Of a stretch of 64,000 nucleotides of DNA, positions 1 to 12,660 are shown piece after piece. The DNA is from Flavisolibacter longurius. Lineage in GTDB: Bacteria > Bacteroidota > Bacteroidia > Chitinophagales > Chitinophagaceae. The notes below the pieces were generated by a model. It ran no database searches. It was given only the letters and a program-made list of their open reading frames with translations, and was not told where the DNA came from. The position numbers were made by a program, and so were the translations under genes. The stretch's first letter is position 1; each line of letters starts with the position of its first letter. The DNA lies in NCBI GenBank assembly GCA_014163555.1, contig JACJGO010000019.1, forward strand, positions 1-64,000. Direction: 5' to 3'.

Positions 1-266
1 CCTATAACCTCTCAGCCATTTCGTTTTCCCCCGAGGAAATCGCCACAGAGATCAAAGGGCATATCCCGGAGTTTACCATTGATTACAAGCCCGACTACCG
101 GCAGGCCATTGCCGATTCCTGGCCCGGCAGCATCGATGACTCCGTGGCAAGAAAGGACTGGGGATGGAACCCCGAATTCACCCTCACAAAAATGACTACA
201 GATATGCTCCACCATTTACGGGTAGCGAAAAGCGTTAGGACGAATGAGCCGGAGCTGATACATTAA
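1..266 (+). CDS. L-threonine 3-dehydrogenase, epimerase-type (C-terminal end)
   Basis: Only the last 87 codons are present; the gene begins before the window and ends with TAA at 264-266. The peptide starts [13 protein letters not shown] and contains [16 protein letters not shown] followed by [13 protein letters not shown]. This matches the conserved C-terminal part of the NAD-dependent epimerase/dehydratase-type L-threonine 3-dehydrogenases, which oxidise threonine to 2-amino-3-ketobutyrate in the cytosol. The extended SDR core and Tyr-Lys pair lie outside the window, so the call rests on this tail alone. It is followed 38 bases later by an unrelated secreted-protein gene and looks like a chromosomal housekeeping gene bordering the polysaccharide locus. 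Confidence 0.75.
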   Translation, partial: YNLSAISFSPEEIATEIKGHIPEFTIDYKPDYRQAIADSWPGSIDDSVARKDWGWNPEFTLTKMTTDMLHHLRVAKSVRTNEPELIH

Positions 267-304
267 CAAAACCAGTATAAAAAACCAACTAAATCTTATT
301 TGAA

Positions 305-1624
305 ATGAAGAATATTCTTTCGCTGGCAGCACTGGCCTGCTGGGCGGGTATGGCTATGGCGCAAACCAATGCCGTTTATCCTTCCCGCACAGAAGTCATT
401 ACACCGCTGCGCAAAACAAGTTTCAACACCAATAACAACAATACCTGTCCCGAACGGAAGCAGGGCGGCAATGCCAGATGGGTCAACGGTTACCTTGCTT
501 TTGATGGATCAATGGATGGCAACCGCCAGGTAGATCCGCAGATTGCTGTGGGCGGCGGATATGTGCTGCATGGAACCAACAGCGGCCTTGTGATCTACAA
601 TAAAAAGGGTGAGTTTGTGCAGGGCGTTTCGCAGAAATGTTTCAACGACGGCATCGATCCTAAAATGTATTATGATCTGCACAACAAGATGTTTGTTTTT
701 AACCTGTGGTGGTATTATGACAAGGAAAAAACAAAGCCGGTGAATGTTTCTGTTTCCGAAACCAGTGATCCAACCGGCGCCTGGAACACGTATCCGGTAC
801 CGGCACCAAACGGTGTGGATGGAGGAGGGATTGGCTATAGCCGCAAATGGATCGGGTATTCGTTTCCGGGTGGAGAGGAGAGAACGTTTGTTCTCTGCGC
901 TGCCGATGCAAAAGCGGGAAAGCCAACCACAGTTTATCATTTTAAAGGAAGCCTGGGCCACCCTGTTTTCGGGCAGGACAAAACAGACGATCTATATTTT
1001 TTTGAAATTGAGCGGGGCGATTTTGTTATCCGTAAAATAACGGAAGATGCATCGGGGAAGCCATACAGTGTACTGGTGTCACGCAAACAGCACAATCTTC
1101 TATACAGTAATTTTCCGCCGCAATCAAAACAAAAAGGCACGGAGCAAAAAGTTTCCAGTGGCGACCGCAATCCGAAAAATTTGGTGTTACAGGGCGGCAG
1201 CATCTGGTTTTCGCAGGCTGTGAATTGTGATGGTCGTTCGGCCGTACAATGGCACCAGATCAATGCAAAAAACGGCGCTATTCAGCAAACAGGGCTGATA
1301 AAAAGCGATACATCCAACTACATTCAAACCACCATTGCCGTGAACAAAAAAAACGATGTAGTGATTGGTTTCCAGGAAGCCGGTGAAAATATGTTTATCT
1401 CGCCGCGGTTTGCTTACCGCAAAGCCAAGGACAAGCCGGGAACTGTTCGGGAAATCATTCGGCTTGGCGAAGGCCGGGGTGCTGCGGATGGCGTGGCCTG
1501 GGGCGATTACAGCGGCAGCATGATAGACGGCGATAACCGCAAAGACCTTTGGACCATTCAAAGCATCGCCAATGAAAAAGGCCGCGGCGAAACGGTGATT
1601 GCAAAAGTACCCGAGCCGAAGTAG
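305..1624 (+). CDS. Secreted protein of unknown function
   Basis: A 439-aa protein with a clear Sec signal peptide (about residues 1-19, cleavage after AMAQ). The mature part has recurring short strand-like segments (AVGGGYVLHGTNSGLVIYN, MFVFNLWWYYDKEK, RKWIGYSFPGG) suggesting a beta-propeller-like or all-beta fold, but I recognise no family or catalytic motif. No T9SS sorting domain is visible, so it is probably periplasmic. It is first in a same-strand series of secreted glycan-active genes and is followed by its own strong terminator at 1712-1750, so it may be a separate transcription unit. Function is unknown. Confidence 0.8.
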   Translation: MKNILSLAALACWAGMAMAQTNAVYPSRTEVITPLRKTSFNTNNNNTCPERKQGGNARWVNGYLAFDGSMDGNRQVDPQIAVGGGYVLHGTNSGLVIYNKKGEFVQGVSQKCFNDGIDPKMYYDLHNKMFVFNLWWYYDKEKTKPVNVSVSETSDPTGAWNTYPVPAPNGVDGGGIGYSRKWIGYSFPGGEERTFVLCAADAKAGKPTTVYHFKGSLGHPVFGQDKTDDLYFFEIERGDFVIRKITEDASGKPYSVLVSRKQHNLLYSNFPPQSKQKGTEQKVSSGDRNPKNLVLQGGSIWFSQAVNCDGRSAVQWHQINAKNGAIQQTGLIKSDTSNYIQTTIAVNKKNDVVIGFQEAGENMFISPRFAYRKAKDKPGTVREIIRLGEGRGAADGVAWGDYSGSMIDGDNRKDLWTIQSIANEKGRGETVIAKVPEPK

Positions 1625-1711
1625 AACCGGGTGCAAGTTTGCATAGTAGGATATTGTGATAGTAAGAGAGTAGTTCAGGACAATCCGTTTGCAAACAAAA
1701 TTTTTAAGCAG

Positions 1712-1750
1712 GCGGTTTGCGTTGGAGTGATCAACGCAAACCGCTTTTTT
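1712..1750 (+). terminator. Rho-independent terminator after 305-1624
   Basis: A perfect 13-bp stem (left arm 1712-1724, right arm 1732-1744, 7-nt loop) is followed by six T. It separates the unknown secreted gene from the sulfatase gene. Confidence 0.85.
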
Positions 1751-1778
1751 ATTTGACAATATTTTCCATGCAAGAAAG

Positions 1779-1790
1779 GCAAACGTTTGC
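1779..1790. promoter_or_regulatory. Palindromic operator candidate (LacI-family type)
   Basis: GCAAACGTTTGC is a perfect 12-nt palindrome, 79 nt upstream of the sulfatase start. The same sequence recurs at 10013-10024 upstream of the GH95 gene, and a degenerate form occurs at 8106-8119. The shape, with a central CG and A/T-rich half sites, fits operators of LacI/GalR/CcpA-type regulators. No such regulator is encoded in this window. Confidence 0.5.
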
Positions 1791-1869
1791 GCAGGGCTAT
1801 GTTGTTTGTTATGCCTAAGTTTAGTCCATAATTTAATCACACCAATTGAAGTGCAGGAGGTATTGCTGC

Positions 1870-3267
1870 ATGAAAAAAACCGCCGCTTTTTTCTTCATTG
1901 CTGTTCTTTTTTGTTTGGTGCTGCAAGCGCAAACAAAAAAAGAACGTCTTCCCAACATCATTATTATCCTGGCCGATGATCTGGGGTATGGTGATAGCGG
2001 TCCTTACGGACAGCAAAAGATTAAAACCCCCAACCTTGATCGATTGGCAAAAGAAGGCATGCGGTTTACCGATTTTTATGCAGGCAGTACGGTTTGTGCG
2101 CCTTCCCGCGCATCACTGATGACGGGACAACACACAGGCCACACTTATATCCGTGGCAATGGGGAGTTACCCCTGCGGTCGCAGGATTCCATCCTGCCGC
2201 AAGTGCTCAAGCAAAAAGGATACATAAACGGCATGGTTGGCAAATGGGGACTCGGCCTGCAAAACACGGCCGGTGCGCCGGAGAAAAAAGGTTGGGATTT
2301 TTTTGTAGGCCACCTGCACCATGTAGAAGGTCATTACCAGCAAAGTGATTCTGTGTGGAAGATCATAGGGGGTAAAAGCAAAAAAGTTCGGGTGCCGGAG
2401 GGAACCTACCTGAACGAACTGTTTACCACATCGGCTATTGAGTTTATAAAACAAAACCAGAGCCGTCCTTTCTTTTTATATGTGTCGTACACATTGCCGC
2501 ATGCTGAACTGGTGGTACCGGAAAAATACCTGAAGCAATACCAGGACGCTGATGGCAACAGCCTGTTTGTTCCCGAAAAGGCCCATCCTGCCGGGCAGCA
2601 TTACGGACCGCAACCGCAACCCAGAGCTGCCTACGCCGCCATGGTCACCAGCATGGATGATTATATTGGAAGATTGCTGCAACATTTGAAAAAAAATGGT
2701 CTGGATAAAAACACCATCGTTGTTTTTGCCAGCGATAACGGAACGCATGTTGAAGGTGGACGGCGTATGCAGGATGCGACAGAATTCTTCAGGAGCAGCG
2801 GTCCGCTGAAAGGCATTAAAAGAGATTTGTACGAAGGGGGCATTCGCATTCCTTTTTTGGTAAAATGGCCCGGCCAAGTGCCGGTCAACAGCACATCCCA
2901 ATTCACCGGTGCATTCTGGGATCTGTTGCCAACCGTTGCAGCCATTGCCGGTGCAAAGGTTTCCCATACCGACGGCATTTCTTTTCTTCCTGCATTAAAA
3001 GGCAAATCCCAGCAAGACCAGCATGAATTTCTGTATTGGGAGTTTTATGAGCAGGGGTTCAAGCAGGCCATTCGCAAAGGAGAATGGAAGGCGATTCGTT
3101 TTTACAAAGATGCCAAACCCTTTCGCACAGAATTGTACAACCTTGCGAATGATATTGGAGAAGCTACAGATCTGTCGCAGGCCCATCCCGAAAAAGTAAA
3201 CGAACTGGAAGCGTTGATGGAGGCTGCGCACAAGCCATCAGAAAGCATACTGTTTCAAATAAAATAA
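1870..3267 (+). CDS. S1-family sulfatase (arylsulfatase-like), secreted
   Basis: A 465-aa type I formylglycine sulfatase that hydrolyses sulfate esters, probably on glycans. The CxPSR maturation motif is CAPSR with the nucleophile precursor at Cys76, and the metal-binding start is ILADDLGYGDSG. The downstream DNGTH and KWPG-type segments are family-typical. An N-terminal signal peptide ends near LVLQAQ. I chose ATG at 1870 over an upstream TTG (1846) because the signal peptide begins there and AGGAGG (1855-1860) sits 9 nt before it. It lies between a terminator plus operator-like palindrome upstream and the GH2 gene 70 nt downstream, suggesting co-expression with the glycosidases. Activation needs an anaerobic or aerobic sulfatase-maturing enzyme, not seen here. 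Substrate is not predictable from the sequence. Confidence 0.93.
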   Translation: MKKTAAFFFIAVLFCLVLQAQTKKERLPNIIIILADDLGYGDSGPYGQQKIKTPNLDRLAKEGMRFTDFYAGSTVCAPSRASLMTGQHTGHTYIRGNGELPLRSQDSILPQVLKQKGYINGMVGKWGLGLQNTAGAPEKKGWDFFVGHLHHVEGHYQQSDSVWKIIGGKSKKVRVPEGTYLNELFTTSAIEFIKQNQSRPFFLYVSYTLPHAELVVPEKYLKQYQDADGNSLFVPEKAHPAGQHYGPQPQPRAAYAAMVTSMDDYIGRLLQHLKKNGLDKNTIVVFASDNGTHVEGGRRMQDATEFFRSSGPLKGIKRDLYEGGIRIPFLVKWPGQVPVNSTSQFTGAFWDLLPTVAAIAGAKVSHTDGISFLPALKGKSQQDQHEFLYWEFYEQGFKQAIRKGEWKAIRFYKDAKPFRTELYNLANDIGEATDLSQAHPEKVNELEALMEAAHKPSESILFQIK

Positions 3268-3316
3268 AACGCAAAACATCACCAGCAGCATTCAGGACAA
3301 CATTAATCTTGAATGA

Positions 3317-6493
<3,177 letters not shown>

Positions 6494-6499
6494 TGGTGA

Positions 6500-6548
6500 G
6501 CGAAATGCAAGCGGCAAAGGGTTGAGCTCCGTTTGCATTTCGCTTTTT
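6500..6548 (+). terminator. Rho-independent terminator after GH2 gene
   Basis: Arms 6500-6514 and 6529-6543 (15 bp with one G-T pair) are followed by five T. It ends the sulfatase-GH2 unit. Confidence 0.8.
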
Positions 6549-6573
6549 ACTTGATTGTTTAAATAATTCAGAA

Positions 6574-7884
6574 ATGAAACAACGCCTGTATTTGTTTGTC
6601 TCATCATTGCTGCTATGCTTTTTATTCATAAAGGCAACACCAACTGATACTAATGAACCCGACGAAGAGAAAATATTGCAACTGCCCATTGCCGGCAATA
6701 CCTACGCCCAACAGGTAACCGGTCGTTCCCGAATGATTACAAACAACGGCATTGAAAACTGGACGGACAAGCAGGTACAGTTTGATACCTACCTGCGCAT
6801 TAGCCAACCGGGCTCGATAAAGATTGCGGTAAAGGCGAAAACGGATGGTGAGAGCAGCCTGCAGCTTTCTATCAACGGAAAGGAGAAAACCATTGCTGTA
6901 AAAGGAAATACCTACGCGTCCTACAATGCCGGTGAATGGAAGATGAAGGATACGGGCTATGTGAAGATCACACTCCGTGGCCTAACCAAAACCGGCAGCC
7001 AGTTTGCTTATGTCAGCGGCTATGAGATCAGCGGCACGGCCATCAACGCCAATACGGCTTATGTCAAAAACAACGAAGGGAATTTTTTTTACTGGGGACG
7101 CAGAGGTCCATCGGTGCACCTGAATTACCCGTTTGCGGACAGCATAAAAGCAGCGTGGTTTTACAATGAGATTACGGTTCCGCAAGGACAGGATGTGGTG
7201 GGCTCATACTATATGGCCAATGGATTTGGCGAAGGGTATTTTGGTATCCAGGTCAATTCGCCAACGGAAAGAAGGGTCCTGTTTTCAGTATGGAGTCCTT
7301 ATTCCACCGATGATCCTAAAAGCATTCCCGAAGACCAGCGCATCACGATGTTGAAAAAAGGTGAAGGGGTTTATACCGGCGAATTTGGCAATGAAGGTTC
7401 GGGCGGACAAAGCTTTTTACGCTACAACTGGAAGGCCGGAGTTACGTACAAGTTCCTGCTGAAAGGAAAACCGGATGGTGCCGGCAACACAATCTACACG
7501 GCTTATTTCTTTGCTCCGGAAAAAGGGGAGTGGATGCTGATTGCATCGTTCAAACGGCCAAAAACAAACACCTATCTGCGGCGCTTTCATTCCTTCCTGG
7601 AAAACTTTATTCCCGAACAGGGCGATAAGGAACGGCAGGTTTTATTCAACAATCAATGGATTGCCGATTCTGCCGGTAACTGGATAGAACTATCCAAAGC
7701 CGTTTTTACCTACGACAATACGGCAGCTAAAGGTTATCGCATGGATTATGCAGGCGGTGTAAAGGACAATGCATTCTTTTTAAAAAACTGTGGTTTCTTT
7801 TCCGGGTATACGCCTTATCGTTCCACCTTTACCCGAATGCCGCAGCAGCGCAAACCGGATGTTGATTTGGGGCGTCTGCCGTAA
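6574..7884 (+). CDS. Secreted DUF5077 + DUF3472 domain protein
   Basis: A 436-aa exported protein. After a hydrophobic N-terminus (residues 5-21) comes a carbohydrate-module-like DUF5077 region (about 40-155, PIAGNTYAQQ through AYVSGYEISG). A DUF3472 region follows (about 175-425, with FYNEITVPQGQDVVGSYYMANGF split across its start). This two-domain architecture is widespread in Bacteroidota polysaccharide loci. Neither domain has an assigned catalytic role, so binding or an auxiliary function is as likely as hydrolysis. It starts 81 nt after the GH2 stop, beyond a terminator, and so probably has its own promoter. The assignment of both DUFs is from recalled sequence patterns. Confidence 0.8.
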   Translation: MKQRLYLFVSSLLLCFLFIKATPTDTNEPDEEKILQLPIAGNTYAQQVTGRSRMITNNGIENWTDKQVQFDTYLRISQPGSIKIAVKAKTDGESSLQLSINGKEKTIAVKGNTYASYNAGEWKMKDTGYVKITLRGLTKTGSQFAYVSGYEISGTAINANTAYVKNNEGNFFYWGRRGPSVHLNYPFADSIKAAWFYNEITVPQGQDVVGSYYMANGFGEGYFGIQVNSPTERRVLFSVWSPYSTDDPKSIPEDQRITMLKKGEGVYTGEFGNEGSGGQSFLRYNWKAGVTYKFLLKGKPDGAGNTIYTAYFFAPEKGEWMLIASFKRPKTNTYLRRFHSFLENFIPEQGDKERQVLFNNQWIADSAGNWIELSKAVFTYDNTAAKGYRMDYAGGVKDNAFFLKNCGFFSGYTPYRSTFTRMPQQRKPDVDLGRLP

Positions 7885-8342
7885 GCTTTTTGGATTTGGT
7901 AAGAAACGCAACGGAATTTTTACCGGAATTGTTTGAAGCACGTAAGCAGAAATATACAATTCAAAAAAGTATTGGTATACCTGCAACGATTTTATTTCGA
8001 GCAAAAGCTGTGAATAAAAAATGCGGCACAAAAAGCTAAGATGATAGGATGAATGTCAAAATAATTTTGACAGGATAATCTTCATCTTGCAGCGGAAAAA
8101 GCATGTGCAAACGATTGTTCAATTTACAGAATGGCGATGAAGTACTTTCTGTTCCGGTTACCTTTGAAGAGTCACTGAAAAGTTTGTAGGGATAAACGTT
8201 GTCCGAACAGTTTTTCCGGTAGGTAGGCTCCTGATCGTTACGGTTGTTTGTTTTCGCAGAAGAGGTTTCAGTGTCCCTGATTACGGCCTTACATGAACCA
8301 TACATTATCTTATCATCACAAATATTTCAACCACTAGTTTTT
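7885..8342. other. Intergenic region with a palindrome and half-operator
   Basis: There is no convincing gene in these 458 bases. They contain a near-perfect palindrome at 8054-8072 (TGTCAAAAT, one central base, ATTTTGACA) and a degenerate TGCAAACG-type site at 8106-8119. This is probably the promoter/operator region of the GH109-like gene. Confidence 0.5.
8106..8119. promoter_or_regulatory. Degenerate copy of the TGCAAACGTTTGCA operator
   Basis: TGCAAACGATTGTT matches the perfect palindrome at 10012-10025 in 11 of 14 positions. The 13 bases gcatgtgcaaacg (8101-8113) are identical to 10007-10019. It lies about 225 nt upstream of the GH109-like gene. Confidence 0.35.
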
Positions 8343-9770
8343 ATGAGTACCGATCGCAGAAAATTTTTACGTGGCTTGGCTTTGGGATCAGGAGCCTTTA
8401 TGGCGGGAGTTCCTACCTGGGCGATGAGTGAGGGTGAAAAAGACGAGGCCCTGGAACGCAGTTACAGTTGGGCTACAGGCAAACAGCGCTTTAACATGAG
8501 TGGCTACGCCGCCCCAAAGATTGACAAAGTCCGCATTGGCTTTATTGGCCTGGGTATGCGGGGCCCGGGTGCCGTGGAGCGGATGTCATATATCGAAGGA
8601 GTGGAGATCAAAGCCCTTTGTGATAAATTTCCCGAGCGGGCTACCAAGGCCAATGCGATCCTTACCAAACAAGGACGCCCCAAAGCAAAAGAATACAGTG
8701 GCGCCGATGGCTGGAAAGCCATGATTCAAAACGAAGAGTTGGATCTTGTGTATATCTGCACACCCTGGCAGTTACACACGCCCATGTCGCTGTATGCCAT
8801 GAACCATGGCAAGCATGTGGCCTGTGAAGTGCCTATTGCCGTAAACATGGACGAATGCTGGCAACTGGTGGAAACCTCTGAAAAGACACGCAAGCATTGC
8901 ATGATGCTTGAAAACTGCTGCTACGATTTTTTTGAAATGCTTACGCTGAATATGGCCCGTAACGGCATGTTTGGTGAACTGGTGCATGCCGAAGGTGCTT
9001 ACATTCATGACCTTCGGGATCTGAACTTCAGCAAGAACGGTTATGCCGATATGTGGCGGCTGAAGGAAAACATGACACGCAACGGCAACCTGTATCCAAC
9101 CCATGGTCTCGGACCCATAGCGCAATGCATGGACATTAACCGCGGCGACAAATTCAGCCACCTGGTTTCCATGTCCACCGTTGATTTTCAAATGGGAGAG
9201 ATGGCCAGGGAAAAAGCCGAAAAAGATTCTTTCTTCCAGCCATTTGTTGGAAAGGAGTACCGTGGCAATATGAACACCACCATGATCCGCACCGATAAAG
9301 GTAAAACCATCATGGTGCAACACGATGTGACCACGCCGCGGCCTTATTCCCGCATTCACCTGATCAGCGGTACCAAAGGAGTGGCCAATAAATATCCCTC
9401 ACCGGAACGCATTGCTTTTGGCCACAGTTGGCTAAAGAGCGAAGAACTGAAAGATCTTTATGCGAAGTACACGCCGCCTATCATCAAACATGTAGGAGAG
9501 ATTGCCAAAAAGATCGGTGGTCATGGCGGAATGGACTTTATCATGGACTGGCGATTGATCGACTGCCTGCGCAACGGGCTCCCGCTGGACCAGGATGTGT
9601 ATGATGGTGCCCTCTGGAGTGCTGTGTTTCCGTTGAGTGAACGATCGGTGGCGAAGAAATCCCGCACGGTTGATGTGCCGGACTTTACCCGCGGTGCCTG
9701 GAAAACCAATAAGCCCGTCAGCCTTACCCTGGAAGGTGGCGCTACGACGACTGTAAAGGAAAAGAAATAA
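8343..9770 (+). CDS. Gfo/Idh/MocA-fold enzyme, GH109-like (alpha-N-acetylgalactosaminidase type)
   Basis: A 475-aa protein with a twin-arginine-type leader (TDRRKFLRGLALGSG) and a Rossmann NAD-binding start, VRIGFIGLGMRGPG. The segments HVACEVPIAV, YPTHGLGPIAQCMDINRGD and GGHGGMDFIMDWR are the pattern of GH109 enzymes. These hydrolyse alpha-GalNAc by an NAD+-dependent oxidation/elimination route; Tat export is expected because the cofactor is loaded in the cytoplasm. The ATG at 8343 is chosen because the Tat leader begins there; an open extension to 8244 has no homologous look. The GH109 label is by motif; another Gfo/Idh oxidoreductase remains possible. A clear terminator follows at 9780-9826. 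Confidence 0.85.
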   Translation: MSTDRRKFLRGLALGSGAFMAGVPTWAMSEGEKDEALERSYSWATGKQRFNMSGYAAPKIDKVRIGFIGLGMRGPGAVERMSYIEGVEIKALCDKFPERATKANAILTKQGRPKAKEYSGADGWKAMIQNEELDLVYICTPWQLHTPMSLYAMNHGKHVACEVPIAVNMDECWQLVETSEKTRKHCMMLENCCYDFFEMLTLNMARNGMFGELVHAEGAYIHDLRDLNFSKNGYADMWRLKENMTRNGNLYPTHGLGPIAQCMDINRGDKFSHLVSMSTVDFQMGEMAREKAEKDSFFQPFVGKEYRGNMNTTMIRTDKGKTIMVQHDVTTPRPYSRIHLISGTKGVANKYPSPERIAFGHSWLKSEELKDLYAKYTPPIIKHVGEIAKKIGGHGGMDFIMDWRLIDCLRNGLPLDQDVYDGALWSAVFPLSERSVAKKSRTVDVPDFTRGAWKTNKPVSLTLEGGATTTVKEKK

Positions 9771-9779
9771 AATAATCGC

Positions 9780-9826
9780 AAAGGCTTGTGACTTGCAGCG
9801 TCTATGCATTTCACAAGCCTTTTTAT
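9780..9826 (+). terminator. Rho-independent terminator after GH109-like gene
   Basis: A 12-bp stem (9780-9791 with 9811-9822) is followed by a T-rich run. Confidence 0.75.
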
Positions 9827-10011
9827 TACAGCCATCCGAACATCGCTAGAAAACTCTAAAAGCATTCTGCTTCTTTTATTTTTCTCCTTTCTACTTTTCT
9901 CCGGATTATTTCTGCATTGTAAAAGGTTGATTTATCAATATTGACAAGGGGTGAGAATAACTTTCACTGTAATGAAGCTTTGGATTCGTAATTTGTTTGC
10001 AAAGCCGCATG

Positions 10012-10025
10012 TGCAAACGTTTGCA
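10012..10025. promoter_or_regulatory. Perfect 14-nt palindromic operator candidate
   Basis: TGCAAACGTTTGCA is a perfect palindrome, 123 nt upstream of the GH95 start. Its core is identical to the site upstream of the sulfatase gene (1779-1790). The two identical sites near genes of one pathway suggest a shared LacI-family regulator. Confidence 0.55.
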
Positions 10026-10148
10026 TGTTCCTTCTTCTCAGGATCTTCGTAAGTTGGCAGGAATCTGACTTCCTGGCTTCGGTGAAGAATTGCTTAGGTT
10101 TTCAGGCAAAGGAAGCATTCATCCATCATCAATAACCGGGTAAAAGAA

Positions 10149-12581
10149 ATGCAAAACCGTCTTCTGTTTTTTCTCGCCTTCTTTTTTTACGTCTGCACCC
10201 TGGTAGCACAGTCGGATGTACAACTGAAGTTTGATGCCCCGGCTACGCATTTTACCCAGTCACTTCCACTTGGGAACGGACGCCTGGGGGCAATGGTGTT
10301 TGGCGGCACAAATACCGAACGCATTGTTCTCAACGAGATTTCGATGTGGTCGGGAGGCGTGGAAGATCCCAACCGGCACGATGCGCATCAGTACCTGCCA
10401 ACGATCCAGAAATTGTTGCAGGAAGAAAAAAACAAAGAAGCGAAGGACCTTCTCCAAAAACATTTTGTGTCGGCCGGCAAAGGCTCGGGTTTTGGCAATG
10501 GAAGTAATGTAAAATTTGGTTGTTACCAAACATTGGGAGACTTGTTTATCCGCTGGCACGATACAGCATCTGCCGTAACACATTACAACCGCATATTGTC
10601 AATTGACAAAGCACTGGCTACAACAACCTGGAAGCGAAATGGCGTAGGGTACACAGAAGAAGTTTTTGTCAGTGCACCCCAACAGACGATTGTTGTTCGG
10701 TTGCGTGCCTATAGAAAAGGAGCTTTAAATTTTTTCCTGCAACTGCACCGGAAAGAAAAAGCCCTAGTGAGTTCTTTCGGCAAAACCATCACCATGACAG
10801 GTCAGTTGAACAGTGGTGAAGAAGACGGCATAAAATACAGTGCTTTTCTGCAGGCCATTGGCGATGGTAAAATTTCAACCAGGGAAAATGGTTTGCAGGT
10901 TGAAGGGGCGACGGAGTGTACGCTGCTACTCAGTGCCGCTACCGATCTTTCGTGGCCGGATGTGGAAAGGCGAGGCCTTGATCCGTTGCCGGTTGCGAAA
11001 AAGCATGTGCAGGCTGCAGTAGCATTGCCCTGGCCACAACTCTACAAAAATCATGTGACCGATTTTCAATCTTATTTCAACCGTTGCCTTCTTTCGTTTG
11101 CCGCACCGCATACGGCCAACCTGTTGACGACTCCGCAGCGTTTGCAGCAGTATGCGAAGGGAGAGGAGGATGCCCACCTGCCGGCGCTATATTTCAACTT
11201 CGGTCGCTACCTGCTTATTTCCAGTTCACGGCCCGGCGGTTTGCCCGCCAACCTGCAGGGATTATGGGCTGAAGAGTACCAGACACCGTGGAATGGTGAC
11301 TATCATCTCAACATCAATGTGCAGATGAACTACTGGCCGGCAGAGATCACCAACCTGGCTGACTGTCACAAACCGTTACTCCACTTTACGAAACAACTGG
11401 TAGAACCCGGACAAAAGACAGCAAAGGCGTATTACCATACAGAAGGCTGGACAGCACACATGATGAGCAATCCCTGGAAGTTTACTGCGCCCGGCGAAAG
11501 TGCGGAGTGGGGATCTTCTCTCACGGGTGGCGCCTGGCTTTGCCAGCATCTCTGGCAGCATTACCAGTACAATCCTGATGAAAAATACCTGCAGGAAATT
11601 TACCCGGTGCTAAAAGGAGCCTCACAATTTTTCACCGGTATTTTGATCAGGGATCCTAAAACCGGTTTTCTGGTTACAGCCCCTTCCAACTCTCCGGAGA
11701 ATACCTACATCACACCGGGTGGTTTTAAGGGACAAACCACGATGGGACCCACCATGGATATGCAGATCGGGCGGGAGCTGTTAAGCAATACCATTGCAGC
11801 TGCGCAGATCCTAGCCGTTGATAAAAGCTTTCTCGATTCGCTTCAAAAAATAAAACTGCAACTGGCACCCAACTTGGTCAGTCCATCTTCCGGCGGTATT
11901 CAGGAATGGATCCGTGATTATGGCGAAGCCGAACCCCAGCACCGCCATGTTTCGCACTTGTATGGCTTGCATCCGTACGATGAAATCAATGGCATGGAAA
12001 CGCCTGCCCTGGCAGCAGCAGCAAAAAAAACATTGTTGCACCGCGGCGATGGCGGAACGGGTTGGTCAAGGGCCTGGAAGATTGCATTTTGGGCAAGGCT
12101 GGGAGATGGCGATCACGCCTTGAAGGTGTTTAAAGGTCTGTTGCAGCCTGCTTTTACTACGGAAGGCGGGTATAAAATGCGGGGTGCTGGAACCTATCCG
12201 AATTTATTCTGTGCACATCCTCCCTTCCAGATCGATGGCAATTTGGGGGCAACGGCTGCGCTAGCCGAAATGTTTTTACAAAGTACCGGAACGAAAAAAG
12301 TCATTCGTCTTTTGCCAGCCTTGCCTGCGGCCAAAACGTGGAGTGGCGGTCGTATCAAAGGCCTGTGTGCACCCAACGGTTTTGAAGTGGATATGGAGTG
12401 GACGAATGGTATACTGAAAAACGCTCTTCTTTATTCCAAAGCAGGACTGGCATGTGCTTTACAACTTCCCAAAGGAGTAGAGGTGTACGATGCTAAAGGA
12501 AGAAAAATAAACGTAAAGAAAGAGGAAGACGGGGTTGTGGTTTTTCCCACAACAAAAAATGCAAAATATCTTTTGCAATAA
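10149..12581 (+). CDS. GH95 glycoside hydrolase (alpha-L-fucosidase type), secreted
   Basis: An 810-aa family 95 enzyme that removes terminal alpha-L-fucose, or alpha-L-galactose in some members, by an inverting mechanism. After the signal peptide (1-21) the N-terminal beta-domain opens with [19 protein letters not shown]. The (alpha/alpha)6 domain carries [14 protein letters not shown], the paired catalytic Asn motif. SNSPENTYI holds the likely general acid Glu, and [13 protein letters not shown] the catalytic Asp. Length is normal for the family. No T9SS tail is present, so it is periplasmic or outer-membrane associated. It is preceded by a TGCAAACGTTTGCA palindrome and followed 79 nt later by the GH123 gene on the same strand. 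Confidence 0.93.
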   Translation: MQNRLLFFLAFFFYVCTLVAQSDVQLKFDAPATHFTQSLPLGNGRLGAMVFGGTNTERIVLNEISMWSGGVEDPNRHDAHQYLPTIQKLLQEEKNKEAKDLLQKHFVSAGKGSGFGNGSNVKFGCYQTLGDLFIRWHDTASAVTHYNRILSIDKALATTTWKRNGVGYTEEVFVSAPQQTIVVRLRAYRKGALNFFLQLHRKEKALVSSFGKTITMTGQLNSGEEDGIKYSAFLQAIGDGKISTRENGLQVEGATECTLLLSAATDLSWPDVERRGLDPLPVAKKHVQAAVALPWPQLYKNHVTDFQSYFNRCLLSFAAPHTANLLTTPQRLQQYAKGEEDAHLPALYFNFGRYLLISSSRPGGLPANLQGLWAEEYQTPWNGDYHLNINVQMNYWPAEITNLADCHKPLLHFTKQLVEPGQKTAKAYYHTEGWTAHMMSNPWKFTAPGESAEWGSSLTGGAWLCQHLWQHYQYNPDEKYLQEIYPVLKGASQFFTGILIRDPKTGFLVTAPSNSPENTYITPGGFKGQTTMGPTMDMQIGRELLSNTIAAAQILAVDKSFLDSLQKIKLQLAPNLVSPSSGGIQEWIRDYGEAEPQHRHVSHLYGLHPYDEINGMETPALAAAAKKTLLHRGDGGTGWSRAWKIAFWARLGDGDHALKVFKGLLQPAFTTEGGYKMRGAGTYPNLFCAHPPFQIDGNLGATAALAEMFLQSTGTKKVIRLLPALPAAKTWSGGRIKGLCAPNGFEVDMEWTNGILKNALLYSKAGLACALQLPKGVEVYDAKGRKINVKKEEDGVVVFPTTKNAKYLLQ

Positions 12582-12660
12582 ATATTGTATCGATCGAAGA
12601 CGGGCCAGGTATGTTTTTACCATCATCGTTACCTGCATTGAAAACTGTATAAGCTGAAAC

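Noticed and set aside
1187-1840. A 217-codon minus-strand frame
   Set aside because: It runs antisense through the secreted-protein gene, the terminator and the intergenic region, and has no protein-like features.
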